Below, in pieces: positions 6,108 to 12,130 of a stretch of DNA of 12,130 nucleotides. A program made the translations under genes and the position numbers. Location of the stretch: NCBI GenBank assembly GCA_016206945.1, contig JACQQP010000055.1, forward strand, positions 1 through 12,130. The letters run 5' to 3'. The DNA is from Candidatus Omnitrophota bacterium. Its GTDB lineage: Bacteria > Omnitrophota > Omnitrophia > Omnitrophales > Danuiimicrobiaceae. Position 1 is the first letter of the stretch, and each line of letters begins with the position of its first letter. The notes below the pieces were generated by a model, which worked only from the letters and a program-made list of their open reading frames with translations, searched no databases and was not told where the DNA came from.

Positions 6108-7839
6108 ACTGCGCATTCCGAATGTTCGGTTGTATCTTTTGCAGATTGGAGTCCTGGGGACTTTTCTTTCTTTACTCGTCGGTTTGTTCCACACTCAGGT
6201 CATACAAGGCCCCTATTACCGCAGGGCAAGTGAACAGAACCGAATCCGTTTGATTCGTCTCGAAGCGCCACGCGGCAATATCTATGACCGCAATGGTCTC
6301 GTGCTTGCAACCAGCCGCCTCGCTTATCATGTCTATGCGATTCCTGAAGATTTTTCGCCCGAGGACACTCCCATCCTGAGCAAACTTCTCGGTCTTCATG
6401 AGAAAGTCATTCGCGAAAGACTTTCTGAAGCCCGTCATGCTTCTTTTACGCCCATCCTTTTAAAGCAAGATGTTCCAAAGGAACTGGCCATGAAAATTGA
6501 AGAGCGCCGCCCCGAGTTGAATGGCGTTTTTATTCAGATCGGTTTTGTTCGGACGTATCCTTATGGAGATGTGAGTGCCCATCTGGTGGGCTACATCGGA
6601 AAAATTTCTCCCGAGGAATACAAAAACTTGGATCCGACCGTCTATCATTATAATGCTCGGATCGGGAGAGCGGGAATTGAGCGAGCCTTTGACAGTTATC
6701 TTCGCGGAGAGGATGGAGGAAGGCAGTTGGAAGTCGATGCGCGAGGCGTTCCGATTCGCCTCTTGGGCGAGAAAGACCCGCGCCCTGGCAACGATCTCCG
6801 TCTCACCATTGACGTGAAGCTGCAATCGGGAATGAAAGATCTTCTGACGAAACACAAGGGTGCCATCCTCGTCATCGATTTGAAGACAGGTGGAATGCTG
6901 GCTGCTTTCACCAAACCCAGTTTTGATCCGAATGCCTTCGTGGCGCCCGGCCGAAGTTCTGAGCGCCTGTCCATCATTGGTTCCAAGGAACGGAAACTCC
7001 TCGATCGAAGCCTGAACGGTCTTTACCCTCCGGGTTCCATTTTTAAATTGGTGACCGCCATGGCTGCGTTGGAAGCAAAAGTGATAACGCCCCATACGAC
7101 TTTTGACTGCCCCGGTTATTTTCGATTTGGCCCAAAATCGCGCGCCTTCAAGTGCTGGTTTCACGAAGGCCATGGGCGCATGGATCTTTACATGGCTTTA
7201 GAGCGATCGTGCAATGTCTACTTTTACAATGTCGGCCGCCTGCTCGGCGAAAGAAGGTTAGCAGAATACGCCCGTAAACTGGGATTCGGTTCGCCCGTGG
7301 AACTGGAGCTTCCTACAGCGGGAGGTCTTGTGCCCGATGCGGAATGGAAGAAAAATGTCCATCGGGATAATTGGTATCCCGGAGAGACGATTACGTTTGC
7401 CATCGGCCAAAGTTATCTTTTGGTAAGCCCCCTTCAAATTTTAAGACTCGTAAGCGCCATTGCAACAGATGGAACCATCTTCAGCCCGGTATTGGTCTGG
7501 GAGGAATTTAAAAACGAGAGGAAGGATTTGGGAATTTCGGTCAAATCAGACACGTTTCGCACGATTCGCCAGGGGATGCTGCAGGCAGTTTCCTCGAATC
7601 GGGGCACCGCACAGTTGGCCAGGGTCAATTTCGCGAAATTGGCCGCAAAAACAGGGACGGCGCAAGCCCCGCCCGGAGAACCCCATGCGTGGTTTGGCGG
7701 TTTCTTTCCTTTTCAGAACCCGGAAATCGCATTCGTGGTCTTCGTTGAACGCGGAAAATCAGGCGGATTTGCGGCCGCACAAGTTGGAAAGAAATTGGTC
7801 TCTCTTTATCATGAACTTCGCAGTCCCTCGGTTTCTTAA
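6094..7839 (+). CDS. mrdA: Penicillin-binding protein 2, elongasome transpeptidase
   Basis: A class B PBP that crosslinks peptidoglycan with RodA during cell elongation; anchored in the inner membrane and acting in the periplasm. The 581 residues contain an N-terminal membrane helix at about 12-33, the pedestal/dimerisation domain starting with APRGNIYDRNGLVLA, the conserved GYIGK segment, and the transpeptidase domain. Active-site motifs are intact: SIFK with catalytic Ser315 and Lys318, SCN at 372-374, and KTGT at 519-522 followed by HAWFGGFFP. It is a little shorter than E. coli PBP2 (633), mainly at the C-terminus after FVVFVERG. The ATG lies within mreD (14-base overlap) and the end overlaps rodA by 29 bases, which ties its synthesis to that of its partners. 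Confidence 0.95.
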   Translation: MNFFKLRIPNVRLYLLQIGVLGTFLSLLVGLFHTQVIQGPYYRRASEQNRIRLIRLEAPRGNIYDRNGLVLATSRLAYHVYAIPEDFSPEDTPILSKLLGLHEKVIRERLSEARHASFTPILLKQDVPKELAMKIEERRPELNGVFIQIGFVRTYPYGDVSAHLVGYIGKISPEEYKNLDPTVYHYNARIGRAGIERAFDSYLRGEDGGRQLEVDARGVPIRLLGEKDPRPGNDLRLTIDVKLQSGMKDLLTKHKGAILVIDLKTGGMLAAFTKPSFDPNAFVAPGRSSERLSIIGSKERKLLDRSLNGLYPPGSIFKLVTAMAALEAKVITPHTTFDCPGYFRFGPKSRAFKCWFHEGHGRMDLYMALERSCNVYFYNVGRLLGERRLAEYARKLGFGSPVELELPTAGGLVPDAEWKKNVHRDNWYPGETITFAIGQSYLLVSPLQILRLVSAIATDGTIFSPVLVWEEFKNERKDLGISVKSDTFRTIRQGMLQAVSSNRGTAQLARVNFAKLAAKTGTAQAPPGEPHAWFGGFFPFQNPEIAFVVFVERGKSGGFAAAQVGKKLVSLYHELRSPSVS

Positions 7840-8902
7840 GCAGATTCATTGGCCGCTTGTCATTCTAACGGTGCTGTTTGCCGTTCTTGGAATCTTTGAA
7901 ATTTACAGCGCTTCCTTTCGAGAGGGGGGAAGTTACGCTTCAAAACAGCTCTGCTGGTTATTTGTTGGGCTGCTTGTGTTCTTCGCTACGATGTGGCTTG
8001 GCTACCGTTCTTTTCTTGATCTCGGCTATCTCTTTTATGGGCTTACCATTGGAATGCTTGTTTGGGTTTTGTTCTTTGGCGAGTCCGTTTCGGGAGCTCA
8101 GCGTTGGATTTTTCTGGGGCCGTTTGCATTGCAGCCGTCCGAATTTGCGAAGGTCGCAACGCTTTTAACCTTGGCGAATTTCCTGGCGGCGCGAAGTCCA
8201 GTGGAAAAGCAAAAGCGCACGTTCCTCATGGCGAGTGTTCTTGTCGGCCTTCCAACCTTGCTTGTGTTGAAGCAGCCTGACTTGGGTTCGGCCCTCGTGT
8301 TCCTTCCTCTCTTTTTGGCAATGATGTTCCTATGGGGGATTAGATTCAGATATCTGATCCTTCTTTTCTTAATGGGGTTGTCGAGCCTGCCCCTTCTTTG
8401 GCATATTTTGAAACCGTATCAGCAGAAACGGATCCTGGTTTTTTTTAATCCTCAGATCGATCCAATTGGCGCGAGCTACACGGCGATTCAGTCGAAAATT
8501 GCAGTCGGCTCCGGCGGGCTTTTTGGGAAAGGCTGGCTCGGCGGCACTCAGACGCAACTTGACTTTGTCCCAGAGCACCATACCGATTTTATTTTTAGCG
8601 TCGTCGCAGAGGAATTTGGTTTCCTGGGCGCTTTTTTTCTCGTGATTTTGTTCCTGCTTCTCATTTCTTATATTTTTCAGATCATGCAGCAGACGACCGA
8701 TTTTAGAGCGCGTTTGCTTGCCGTTGGAATTGCGAGCGCCATCGCTTTTCAGGTGTTCGTCAATATCGGAATGACGATTGGGCTTGCCCCCATCACCGGG
8801 ATTCCACTACCCTTTATCAGTTACGGCGGTTCTTCCTTAATCGCAAACTTCTTCATCCTGGGCCTCCTTGCGAGTGTATACAAGGAACGGTCTATTTTCT
8901 GA
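7811..8902 (+). CDS. rodA: SEDS peptidoglycan glycosyltransferase RodA
   Basis: RodA polymerises lipid II into glycan strands as the partner of PBP2. The reading frame is open from further upstream (7460), but that part only shadows the PBP2 gene. The ATG at 7811 gives MNFAVPRF before the first membrane helix and a 363-residue protein, normal for RodA. About ten hydrophobic helices are seen. Family motifs are GAQRWIFLGPFALQPSEFAK, KQPDLGSAL, AVGSGGLFGKGWLGG, PEHHTDFIFSVVAEEFGF and PLPFISYGGSSL. D259 in PEHHTDF corresponds to the extracellular-loop aspartate regarded as essential in the family. It is the last gene of the mre operon; no convincing terminator hairpin follows. Confidence 0.95.
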   Translation: MNFAVPRFLKQIHWPLVILTVLFAVLGIFEIYSASFREGGSYASKQLCWLFVGLLVFFATMWLGYRSFLDLGYLFYGLTIGMLVWVLFFGESVSGAQRWIFLGPFALQPSEFAKVATLLTLANFLAARSPVEKQKRTFLMASVLVGLPTLLVLKQPDLGSALVFLPLFLAMMFLWGIRFRYLILLFLMGLSSLPLLWHILKPYQQKRILVFFNPQIDPIGASYTAIQSKIAVGSGGLFGKGWLGGTQTQLDFVPEHHTDFIFSVVAEEFGFLGAFFLVILFLLLISYIFQIMQQTTDFRARLLAVGIASAIAFQVFVNIGMTIGLAPITGIPLPFISYGGSSLIANFFILGLLASVYKERSIF

Positions 8903-8994
8903 GTTGAAATAAAGCCTCGCGGTTTCCTTCAAACGCTTTTTCGCTCATTTACGGATCCTTAGTAGAAGTTTTTCGACTTATTTTCGTGCTTAAA

Positions 8995-9033
8995 TAATGC
9001 AAGTCATTTACCCAAAATAGATTACATGCATTA
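8995..9033. repeat. 7-bp inverted repeat TAATGCA / TGCATTA
   Basis: TAATGCA at 8995-9001 and its exact reverse complement TGCATTA at 9027-9033 are separated by 25 bases. They lie 42 bases before the -35 box at 9075. This could be a two-half operator, but in AT-rich DNA a chance match is quite possible. Confidence 0.3.
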
Positions 9034-9074
9034 ATTGTCTTCGGGTTGAGGGGGCAGATTAGCCCATATTTAGC

Positions 9075-9103
9075 TGGACACATGGTATACTTATAAATAT
9101 TAT
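9075..9103 (+). promoter_or_regulatory. Sigma70-type promoter of the large exported protein gene
   Basis: TGGACA at 9075-9080 (5 of 6), a 17-base spacer and TATTAT at 9098-9103 (5 of 6), in AT-rich surroundings, about 50 bases before the ATG at 9153. This suggests the gene is transcribed apart from the mre operon. The ribosome binding site is poor: GGTGGG at 9144-9149, only 3 bases from the ATG. Confidence 0.55.
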
Positions 9104-9152
9104 TTAATTAGTTGGTAAAGCTCTTATAAAGTGAGCATCCCGTGGTGGGCAT

Positions 9153-12017
9153 ATGAAAGAGAAATCCAACCTGATCAACAGATTTATCGCCTTTTTAGTC
9201 CTCATTTCTTTCACTCTGTTAAACACGTCTTATCGAACTTATGGTTATGCTGAGACTCCTCCCCCAGACGGGGTCCCGCAAGGGAAGGGAAGCGTCCATC
9301 CTCACCACGGGATTAGTCAAGCGGATCCAATGGCCCTCATTGGGTCCCTGAAGCTTCCCGAGGAGCTCGGCACCATTCAAGAGGTGTATGTTCCCGATGT
9401 TTTTGGAAAAGAGCCTCTGTCATCCCCGATTATAACGAGCGGGAGTGACAAGAAGTTGGATCGCCTCGTCATTTACCTTCAGAGCGCCCACGCCAATTAT
9501 GATTCGGAAACGAACAGTAAAAGGATCATCGAATTCCTTCAGAAGGAATATAACCTTCCGCTCGTTCTTTTGGAAGGCGGTGAAGGCGCTCTCGACAGTT
9601 TGTTTTTCAAGTCCTTTCCGGATGAGGGACTTAAAGAAAAAGCGCTTCTCGATTATGTCCGTAAGGGCGACCTTTCCGGGGGAGAAATTTCATCAATTCT
9701 AAACGAAGCTCATCACACAAAATATTTCGGAATTGAAGCGGAAGGTCTTTATGAGGAGAACAAGGAGGCATTTCTTAGGGCGATTGAAAGAGAGGATGAA
9801 ATCAGGGCGGCGCTTGAGAAGATTGAGGCGGAGCTCATCGCTCAATCAAAAACGATTTTTACTGAAAAGGTTCAATTTTTTTATGAAAAGCACTCCGCTT
9901 TCCATGCCGAAGAGGTTAATTTGATGGAGTACATAAAGGAATTGAAAGAATTCTATGAAACGGCGAGTGAGCGAAGCGGTGAAACGGACAGTGTTCACGG
10001 GTCCTTTGGCTCTCGCATTCGGCGATTCGAATTAGATTATCCTGAACTCGGGAAGATTCTAGCGGCCCAATCCAATGAAAAGCGTTTCGAGGGCGAGGAT
10101 TTTGATGTCGCCATGACGAAAATGGTTCAAGCGTTCCGCGAGAAGGTTCTTCCAAGGCTGCCGAAGCCGAAGCAGGTGGAAATGAATCAGCTGATTCAGA
10201 TGCAACGAATCGGCCACCTGAGTGAGGGATTGCTTGTGAAACGAATCGAGCAACTTTCGCGCGAGATGAATTTTGTTTTTCAGACGCCTGAGGTTTTAAT
10301 GCCAGCCGCACAGCATGCCGCCACGCTCTCATCGATCAAGGGAACAAAGCTATTTGATGAACTCGCGCGTTTGGAGCGGGATTTGAGCGAGAGGCTTCCA
10401 GAAAGCGAAGGTGAAGGCGCGCTTTTAAGGGATTTTCATCACCTTGAGATGCTTAAGAATTTTGCCCGCCTTGAGATTGTCCATGAGGATTGGCAGCTGC
10501 TTCGCGAATGTGGAATGCGGAATGCGGAGTGCGGAATGGATCTATTGCAGGGCCGTCATCGCGAGGAGGCCCGTAGGGCCGACGTGGCGATCTCGAATGC
10601 TGAGATTGCTTCGCCCGCCAGAGAACTTTGGCGTGCTCGCAATGACGTCGATTCTCTGTTTGCGGATCATTTCCGCTTCTACGAACTCGCTTGCGCGCGC
10701 GATGAAGCCCTTTTCCGGAACGCATTGAAGTTAATGGAAAAGGAAGATGCAAAAATGGCGCTCATTTCTACCGGAGGGTTTCATTCGGAAGGAATCACGA
10801 AAAGGCTTAAGGACGAGCGCATTCCTTACATTTTGATCAGCCCCAAAGTGAATCAAATAGGAGACCGCGCGAATTATTTGAGCGTGATGCGAGGCCATCG
10901 GTCGTTTATGAAATATTTCAATGGAAGCCTTTGGGATGCGCTCGCCCAAGATTACGCAGCAAAACTTGCGGCTTCGCTGAAGGAATCCGAATTGACGCCG
11001 AGCCTAAAAAAATGGCGCGACCGGATCATTCAAAATTCGATTGCCGAGGGGCGCATCACCGATGCCGGCCAGTATACGAAATATGTGGATGCGCTGGTGC
11101 AGGCGCTTCGCAAAGAATACGAAAAAGGAAGCGATATTGATGCGCTTTCTGGCGATCAAATTCGGAAGAAACTTGAAGCGGAACTGAACTCTTATTTAGG
11201 TACCTATTTTGATAAATTAGAGTCACTTCTTAAACAGAGACTTAATATTTTCGGCGGAGGCCTTAAGGAACTTTGGAAAACCGGAGATATAACACCTGAA
11301 ACCATTGGAAAACTCATCGATCGAATAAATACGGTCAAAACTTCAAACCTGGCACTCAAACTTGCGCTTACCCATCAGGATCTTGGCGGCGCGTTGGAAA
11401 CTTTAAAGGGTTTTGATGCAGCTGACCGCGAGGATGTTTTAAAGCGCGTTCAAAACTTGAGTCCAGATGGTTTAAAACAACTCCGCGCTTTAATCCAAGC
11501 CGGCATTTCTGCCGAATCAGCCGAGCTTGCCGCGGCGCTTCAAAGGCATCCAAAGAGTTTTGTAGATGAGGTTCTTAATCAAGCAAGTCAAATTGAAACT
11601 GAAAAAATCGTTGACGCTGTTCGTGCTGAAATCCGGCCGATTTCTCCCGTTTCTACTCCAGGACCGCATGCGGTCCAACCCATTCCCAAAGTTGAAGGGA
11701 AAAAGGTACCTCATGAAGACGATGCGGAGGCACGTGAACGTAAGCCCGAAGTTCCTCCAGCCGTTACCAGACAGCGAGAAATGCCAGACGGCAGTTTGGA
11801 AATTCAAAAAGGTGTCGACATGGTTACGATTTCAAAAGAAGCTCGCCAGAAACTCGAAGCCGAAAAAAAACAAGCCGACACTCCCCGCGCCGAGGCGCGG
11901 ACAACAAATCAAGGCGAAGAAAGTAAACAAATCGTGGAATTTGCAAAAGAAGGTAACCATATCGATCCTAAAAAACCTCCTTTCTCATCAGGCTCATTCA
12001 TTAAAACGGTATCATAA
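9153..12017 (+). CDS. Large exported protein with EreA/ChaN/TraB-TIKI-like hydrolase motifs
   Basis: A 954-residue protein. Residues 1-33 look like a signal peptide (KEKSNLINR, then a hydrophobic core, then YGYAE). Four spaced motifs suggest the EreA/ChaN/TraB-TIKI superfamily: QSAH with H113, LLEGG with E141, a helix R516-D517-x5-N523 (like the RDxxMxxN helix of erythromycin esterases), and TGGFH with H544, like the terminal GxxH of TraB/TIKI. GIEAEG at 193-198 lies between. The middle (about 200-450) is a long helical insertion. Residues 452-499 come from repeat DNA (10506-10649). After about 570 the chain is helical and charged, and beyond about 830 it looks disordered and rich in Pro, Glu and Lys. 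Substrate is unknown; a metal-dependent hydrolase acting outside the cytoplasm is inferred. It has its own promoter. Confidence refers mainly to gene and export; the superfamily call is less sure. Confidence 0.75.
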   Translation: MKEKSNLINRFIAFLVLISFTLLNTSYRTYGYAETPPPDGVPQGKGSVHPHHGISQADPMALIGSLKLPEELGTIQEVYVPDVFGKEPLSSPIITSGSDKKLDRLVIYLQSAHANYDSETNSKRIIEFLQKEYNLPLVLLEGGEGALDSLFFKSFPDEGLKEKALLDYVRKGDLSGGEISSILNEAHHTKYFGIEAEGLYEENKEAFLRAIEREDEIRAALEKIEAELIAQSKTIFTEKVQFFYEKHSAFHAEEVNLMEYIKELKEFYETASERSGETDSVHGSFGSRIRRFELDYPELGKILAAQSNEKRFEGEDFDVAMTKMVQAFREKVLPRLPKPKQVEMNQLIQMQRIGHLSEGLLVKRIEQLSREMNFVFQTPEVLMPAAQHAATLSSIKGTKLFDELARLERDLSERLPESEGEGALLRDFHHLEMLKNFARLEIVHEDWQLLRECGMRNAECGMDLLQGRHREEARRADVAISNAEIASPARELWRARNDVDSLFADHFRFYELACARDEALFRNALKLMEKEDAKMALISTGGFHSEGITKRLKDERIPYILISPKVNQIGDRANYLSVMRGHRSFMKYFNGSLWDALAQDYAAKLAASLKESELTPSLKKWRDRIIQNSIAEGRITDAGQYTKYVDALVQALRKEYEKGSDIDALSGDQIRKKLEAELNSYLGTYFDKLESLLKQRLNIFGGGLKELWKTGDITPETIGKLIDRINTVKTSNLALKLALTHQDLGGALETLKGFDAADREDVLKRVQNLSPDGLKQLRALIQAGISAESAELAAALQRHPKSFVDEVLNQASQIETEKIVDAVRAEIRPISPVSTPGPHAVQPIPKVEGKKVPHEDDAEARERKPEVPPAVTRQREMPDGSLEIQKGVDMVTISKEARQKLEAEKKQADTPRAEARTTNQGEESKQIVEFAKEGNHIDPKKPPFSSGSFIKTVS
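10506..10540 (+). repeat. Tandem 7-bp repeat, five units (consensus GAATGCG)
   Basis: Five adjoining heptamers: GAATGTG, GAATGCG, GAATGCG, GAGTGCG and GAATGGA. They encode ECGMRNAECGMD in the large exported protein. Because 7 is not a multiple of 3, adding or losing one unit would shift the frame. The unit resembles low-complexity repeats normally seen between genes. Confidence 0.8.
10554..10647. repeat. Palindromic repeat element (94 bp) inside a coding region
   Basis: Outer arms CGTCATCGCGAG (10554-10565) and CTCGCAATGACG (10636-10647) are complementary at 11 of 12 positions. Three hairpins lie inside: GGCCC-GTA-GGGCC at 10568-10580, an 8-bp stem GCGATCTC/GAGATTGC at 10587-10609 with one G-T pair, and a 7-bp stem at 10616-10633 (CGCCAGA/TTTGGCG, one G-T pair). 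The whole can fold like a four-way junction. Such GAGATTGC...CGCAATGACG elements are typical of intergenic repeats in some bacteria. Here it is translated as part of residues 468-499 of the large exported protein. Confidence 0.8.
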
Positions 12018-12130
12018 GCAGGAATAATACAGTTTGGATCATGGACTACTAATGGCAAGCGACCTACTGTTATGCTTTCGCTTCAACTTAATAAAGGAGA
12101 GGAGGTTACAATATCGAAGAAGTACTTGGA
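12018..12130 (+). other. Open in-frame stretch after the stop, possibly a partial gene
   Basis: After the TAA at 12015-12017 the same frame stays open to the window edge (37 codons), giving protein-like sequence (FGSWTTNGKRPTVM, then LSLQLNKGEEVTISKK). An in-frame ATG at 12072 has no ribosome binding site. A purine-rich GGAGAGGAGG at 12096-12105 looks like one, but no ATG, GTG or TTG follows at a usable distance. It could be the start of a next gene, the tail of the upstream gene cut by a stop mutation, or chance: an open run of this length is not rare. Confidence 0.3.

Larger units (their letters stand above)
8903..9152. other. Intergenic region between rodA and the large exported protein
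   Basis: These 250 AT-rich bases contain no convincing ORF. Visible elements are a weak hairpin just after rodA (AAGCC-TCGC-GGTTT, with one G-T pair) lacking a clean U-tract, a 7-bp inverted repeat at 8995-9033, and a promoter at 9075-9103. Nothing recognisable as a riboswitch, tRNA or small RNA is seen. Confidence 0.5.

Noticed and set aside
6460..7173. Long minus-strand ORF (237 codons) opposite PBP2
   Set aside because: It is antisense to the conserved core of the PBP2 gene, shows no recognisable domain and has an odd composition; a shadow of the real gene.
7460..7810. Upstream extension of the rodA frame
   Set aside because: The translated stretch is Arg/Pro/Ser-rich, unlike RodA, and overlaps the conserved end of PBP2, including the KTGT motif. 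The ATG at 7811 gives a normal RodA N-terminus.
8903..8960. Possible rho-independent terminator after rodA
   Set aside because: Only a 5-bp stem with one G-T pair, and the following T-run is interrupted and distant.
11566..12027. Plus-strand ORF of 153 codons in another frame of the large exported protein
   Set aside because: Lys/Arg-rich translation typical of a shifted A-rich frame; no ribosome binding site, and the main frame is open throughout up to 12017.
1..12130. CRISPR arrays, tRNA or rRNA genes, transposase genes
   Set aside because: No regularly spaced direct repeats, no tRNA-like or rRNA sequence, and no transposase motifs were seen on either strand.

Overview
The window looks like chromosomal DNA from a Gram-negative-type, rod-shaped bacterium. 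It carries a complete mreB-mreC-mreD-PBP2-rodA elongation locus, an aroA gene, a membrane-anchored SurA/PpiD-like protein and several proteins with signal peptides. Base composition is moderate. The style is dense: overlapping genes, small secreted coiled-coil proteins, and intergenic-type palindromic repeats translated inside ORFs. This would fit a candidate phylum such as Omnitrophota, but that placement is inference; no rRNA or other taxonomic marker is present.

Layout. (1) 3-578, minus strand: a membrane-anchored SurA/PpiD-type chaperone domain without a PPIase domain. (2) A divergent intergenic region at 579-689. (3) 690-3612, plus strand: a tightly overlapping run of a TM/coiled-coil/beta-domain protein shaped like MreC, a 60-residue membrane protein, two tandem paralogous 78-residue secreted coiled-coil proteins, and aroA (EPSP synthase) with a TTG start. 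(4) A clear sigma70-type promoter at 3656-3685, followed by mreB, mreC, mreD, mrdA (PBP2) and rodA (3741-8902). The last four overlap by 28, 14 and 29 bases. (5) A 250-base AT-rich intergenic region with a second good promoter at 9075-9103. (6) 9153-12017: a 954-residue exported protein. Its spaced motifs resemble the EreA/ChaN/TraB-TIKI hydrolase superfamily, and it has a long helical and disordered C-terminal part. (7) A final stretch of about 113 bases that stays open in the same frame after the stop codon of that gene.

How the parts fit. MreB filaments, MreC/MreD, the transpeptidase PBP2 and the SEDS glycosyltransferase RodA form the elongasome that builds the lateral cell wall. The MreC-like protein and the small membrane or secreted coiled-coil proteins just upstream are candidates for lineage-specific envelope partners, but only architecture and proximity support this. 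AroA supplies chorismate for aromatic synthesis.

The most unusual feature is a foldable palindromic element of about 94 bp (10554-10647), preceded by a 7-bp tandem repeat (10506-10540). It lies in frame inside the large exported protein, between its presumed active-site motifs. A half-length relative appears to supply part of the N-terminus of the 60-residue membrane protein, read in the same frame.
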